Positions 61,757-64,000 of a DNA stretch of 64,000 nt are shown one piece after another; position 1 is the first letter of the stretch; every line of letters begins with the position of its first letter. The stretch is from Gerris lacustris. Taxonomy: Eukaryota > Arthropoda > Insecta > Hemiptera > Gerridae. The position numbers and the translations under genes were made by a program. Under the pieces are notes generated by a model, which was given only the letters and a program-made list of their open reading frames with translations, ran no database searches and was not told the DNA's origin. The stretch covers positions 156,191,223-156,255,222 of the forward strand of contig OX578276.1 of NCBI GenBank assembly GCA_951217055.1, written 5' to 3'.

Positions 61757-62605
61757 AAAAGTGTTAAATTTTAGGAATCGATTCAGAATGGTCTAAAACG
61801 GATTTCCATGGAAAAAATTTTCAAAAATTCGCATTATAAAAATTTTGAAGCCATTGCAATAGCGTAATTTTCTTTGAAAATTCGCTAAAATCAATATGAA
61901 ACTTGTCAAAATGAAGATATTAAATACTATGGGATACGTCAAAACAAATAAAATAACTTGCGGATTTTTTTCCGAACTAACTTTCCATACAGCAAAATTT
62001 GCTGAAAACTAAATAAATTCTGCTGAAAGATGGCTAAAAGTATTAAAATAATGCATGTCATCGTGTTCTGAGCTATTCTAAAAGTTTCAAATGTTTAGCT
62101 ACTCGGAAAGTTAGTTAAAAATCGATTGCAAGATTTGTACTGGACAAACGGACAAACAAACAAACAAGAACGCAAGCTAATAAAAACGTAGTAAAATAAA
62201 ACAACGTTTTTACCCACATCTTACGTTCTAATGTAACCATTGTAATAAAACTTCATGTACATCTTGTACAGCACAATTAAACAGGCATGTAAAATTTCAA
62301 CTCGATAAATGTAGAAGTTTTTGTGTAGCTAAGGGAGCGTGGGCGAGTTAAGGAATAATAGAAAAACACTTCTTCCCCTCCACTACTCGGTTCTCTATTA
62401 CAAACATATACTTTAAATATCAACTCATGTTAAGTATCTAATATTTATTGCATTACGCTCGCTTCAATGATAGAGCCACGTGATATCTAGTATTATTACG
62501 AATATTATTATTTAATATTTCAATAATAAATATTGGCGTAATTGGGTGTTCGGGCTTGAGACAGCCGGGCCCTTTAGGGGAGGTCCGGGCCCCCCGGCAC
62601 CAGCC
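61757..62605. other. AT-rich gene-free stretch with a dispersed repeat
   Basis: About 62270-62390 is the inverse relative of 18877-18995 (TGTAAAATTTCAACTCG, AAGTTTTTGTGTAG, CCACTACTCGG). The rest has no recognisable content. Confidence 0.5.
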
Positions 62606-62890
62606 TTACCTGCCGCCCCCTCTCGACGGGCCTGTCTTCCACTCATTTTTCCACGAAGCTCTGATGCCTGCAGTATCTGACCGGATTTGGTCATCTAAAC
62701 GAATTGGTAATTGCTCCGAGGCTGTCAGGATTGTTTCACGTGCTGCTTTATCTGCTTCTTCATTTCCTGCAATACCTACGTGGCTTGGAATCCACATAAT
62801 TTTGCAAATTTTTCCCTGGTCCCGGATTAAGTGGAGGTCCTCCAGCACGGCTCTTACCAAGGGGTCGTCCGAGAAGGTGTCCTGAATGGC
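62606..62890 (-). pseudogene. Non-LTR RNase H domain fragment (Jockey-like)
   Basis: Minus-strand reading of 84 residues: VRAVLEDLHLIRDQ, IMWIPSHVGIAGNEEADKAAR, the RNase H C-terminal motif with catalytic Asp (NEEADKAA). A short linker follows. Only this part remains. Confidence 0.85.
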
Positions 62891-64000
62891 TGAGGCACTG
62901 AGAATAATTATTATTATTAGAAATATTACTATTATAGAATGATTATTATATGATGTTTATTATTTGAAGACGATATGAAAGAATACAAAGAAAGGTGTTT
63001 TTCCTTTTATACATACTAAATTTCATAGAACGATTTTTGATCGGAATAAAATAATCGGATTATTGGACTCGAGTGCCACAATATTTTTTTATATTTTTAA
63101 GAGTAGTGAATTGTTTTGAATTCGCTAAAAAGGTAAATGTTTTACATAAAATATATGAACGTTAAAAAGGTAATAACTTAGCAAACCGTTTAAATTATAG
63201 GTTTTACTTTTAATTATGATGGTATTTTTACTTATTCTTGAGCTCTGAAAGTGATTCCTAGTATACAACAAAATATTTAATTTTTGTTATTTGGCCATGG
63301 GACAAAGTAACTGTAAACTATTCACAACTTATAAAAACAACGCAACGCCTCAAATACTCGTAGCTTTAGTTTCTTCTGATTGTTTCACTAAAAAGATACC
63401 TAAAATTTTTAGATATTAGGTAAATGAGGTCTTTAAAACTTTTTTTAGTATATTTCTAACAGATAAATCAGTCAATCGATTCAGGTCCCTGCAAAGTAGT
63501 CTACAAGGGTGAGTTCCTTAATTGCAAACATTTTAACCGGTACCTTTTGACAAATTTTGTTTTTAAATACAAAATATTGATTTCGGAAGGTTTGTAATTT
63601 AGATACTCACCCGATATTTAAAATTTAATTTGTAAGGAGGGAGGATGCTTATCAAGATTTGGTGGTAGGATTTTTTTATTTACATGCCAGGGTTTTACCT
63701 TACTTTACTTTTCCTACCCTCAAAAAACAAAAAACTTTTCATTCAATTTTTTGCTGACTCAAAAACTCAATTTAGTCCTCTTTCACACGAGTCAGCTTAG
63801 TTGATTCAACTTTTCTTCCCAACGGGAGGTCAGTACGTTGTTAGAACCCGAGGAAGCATCAGGAGAACTTCTTGTGCTTGCTCTTCTGAAAAGCAATAAA
63901 GGAGGAAATTTATCTAGTCGAAGATTGTGTGTTCCTCCCTTGCTAGAGAATAGGGGAAATAGGAGCTTCCTTACAATTATGTATATCCGAAACTTCTAAC
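62891..64000. other. Gene-free AT-rich sequence
   Basis: No ORF, repeat array or RNA gene that I can support up to the right edge. Confidence 0.6.

Overview
The window looks like repeat-dense, intergenic DNA from an arthropod, most likely an insect. The pointers are arthropod-style TATA plus TCAGT initiators, R1-, BEL/Pao-, Ty3- and Penelope-type retroelements, and AT-rich DNA with short satellites. I see no host single-copy gene, rRNA or convincing tRNA. Hemiptera is a guess.

The centrepiece is a full-length Maverick/Polinton at 3140-18790 (15,651 bp). It has 785-bp terminal inverted repeats, AGT/ACT ends and a 6-bp GTCTTA target duplication. All genes are on the minus strand. From left to right they are: a possible OB-fold protein, two tandem Cys-rich paralogues, a 185-aa unknown, a chromodomain integrase, a 415-aa unknown, a packaging ATPase, a possible exonuclease, the double-jelly-roll major capsid protein, a 73-aa ORF, the penton protein, the adenain-like protease, a phospholipase-A2/membrane-active protein, and a zinc-finger protein-primed DNA polymerase B with a short spliced first exon. 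Together they cover replication, integration, capsid formation, maturation, genome packaging and possibly membrane penetration. Only the polymerase is visibly broken, by one frameshift. Nearly every gene has its own core promoter: a TATA or TTAAA box, then T(C/T)AGT 31-33 nt downstream, often within 20 nt of the ATG. The inverted repeats carry an inward TATA box preceded by a CRE and TCAAGGTCA nuclear-receptor half-sites.

Left of the Polinton (1-3133) lie a 131-bp satellite and an array of GCGAGCGTAGCGAGC motifs. Right of it come a non-coding element with inverted ends (19040-21993), then a 10-bp satellite (22072-26128) interrupted by a 5'-truncated, poly(A)-tailed R1-like retrotransposon.

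From 26.1 to 34.0 kb a decayed BEL/Pao element carries a nested insertion with 100-bp inverted ends and an 8-bp duplication. That insertion contains a giant imperfect palindrome and two retrotransposon 3' fragments. From 34.3 to 37.9 kb there are roughly 585-bp repeats, a second block of the 131-bp satellite and two perfect 52-bp palindromes. From about 37.9 to 43.0 kb lies a nearly complete two-ORF non-LTR retrotransposon.

From 43.8 to 53.9 kb a degenerate Ty3/gypsy element is interrupted three times, by two repeat-bearing non-coding insertions and by a Penelope-like element with 796-bp inverted arms and an internal 114-bp perfect palindrome. The rest (54-64 kb) is a 29-bp satellite, AT-rich sequence and small fragments of Jockey-like and possibly hAT elements.
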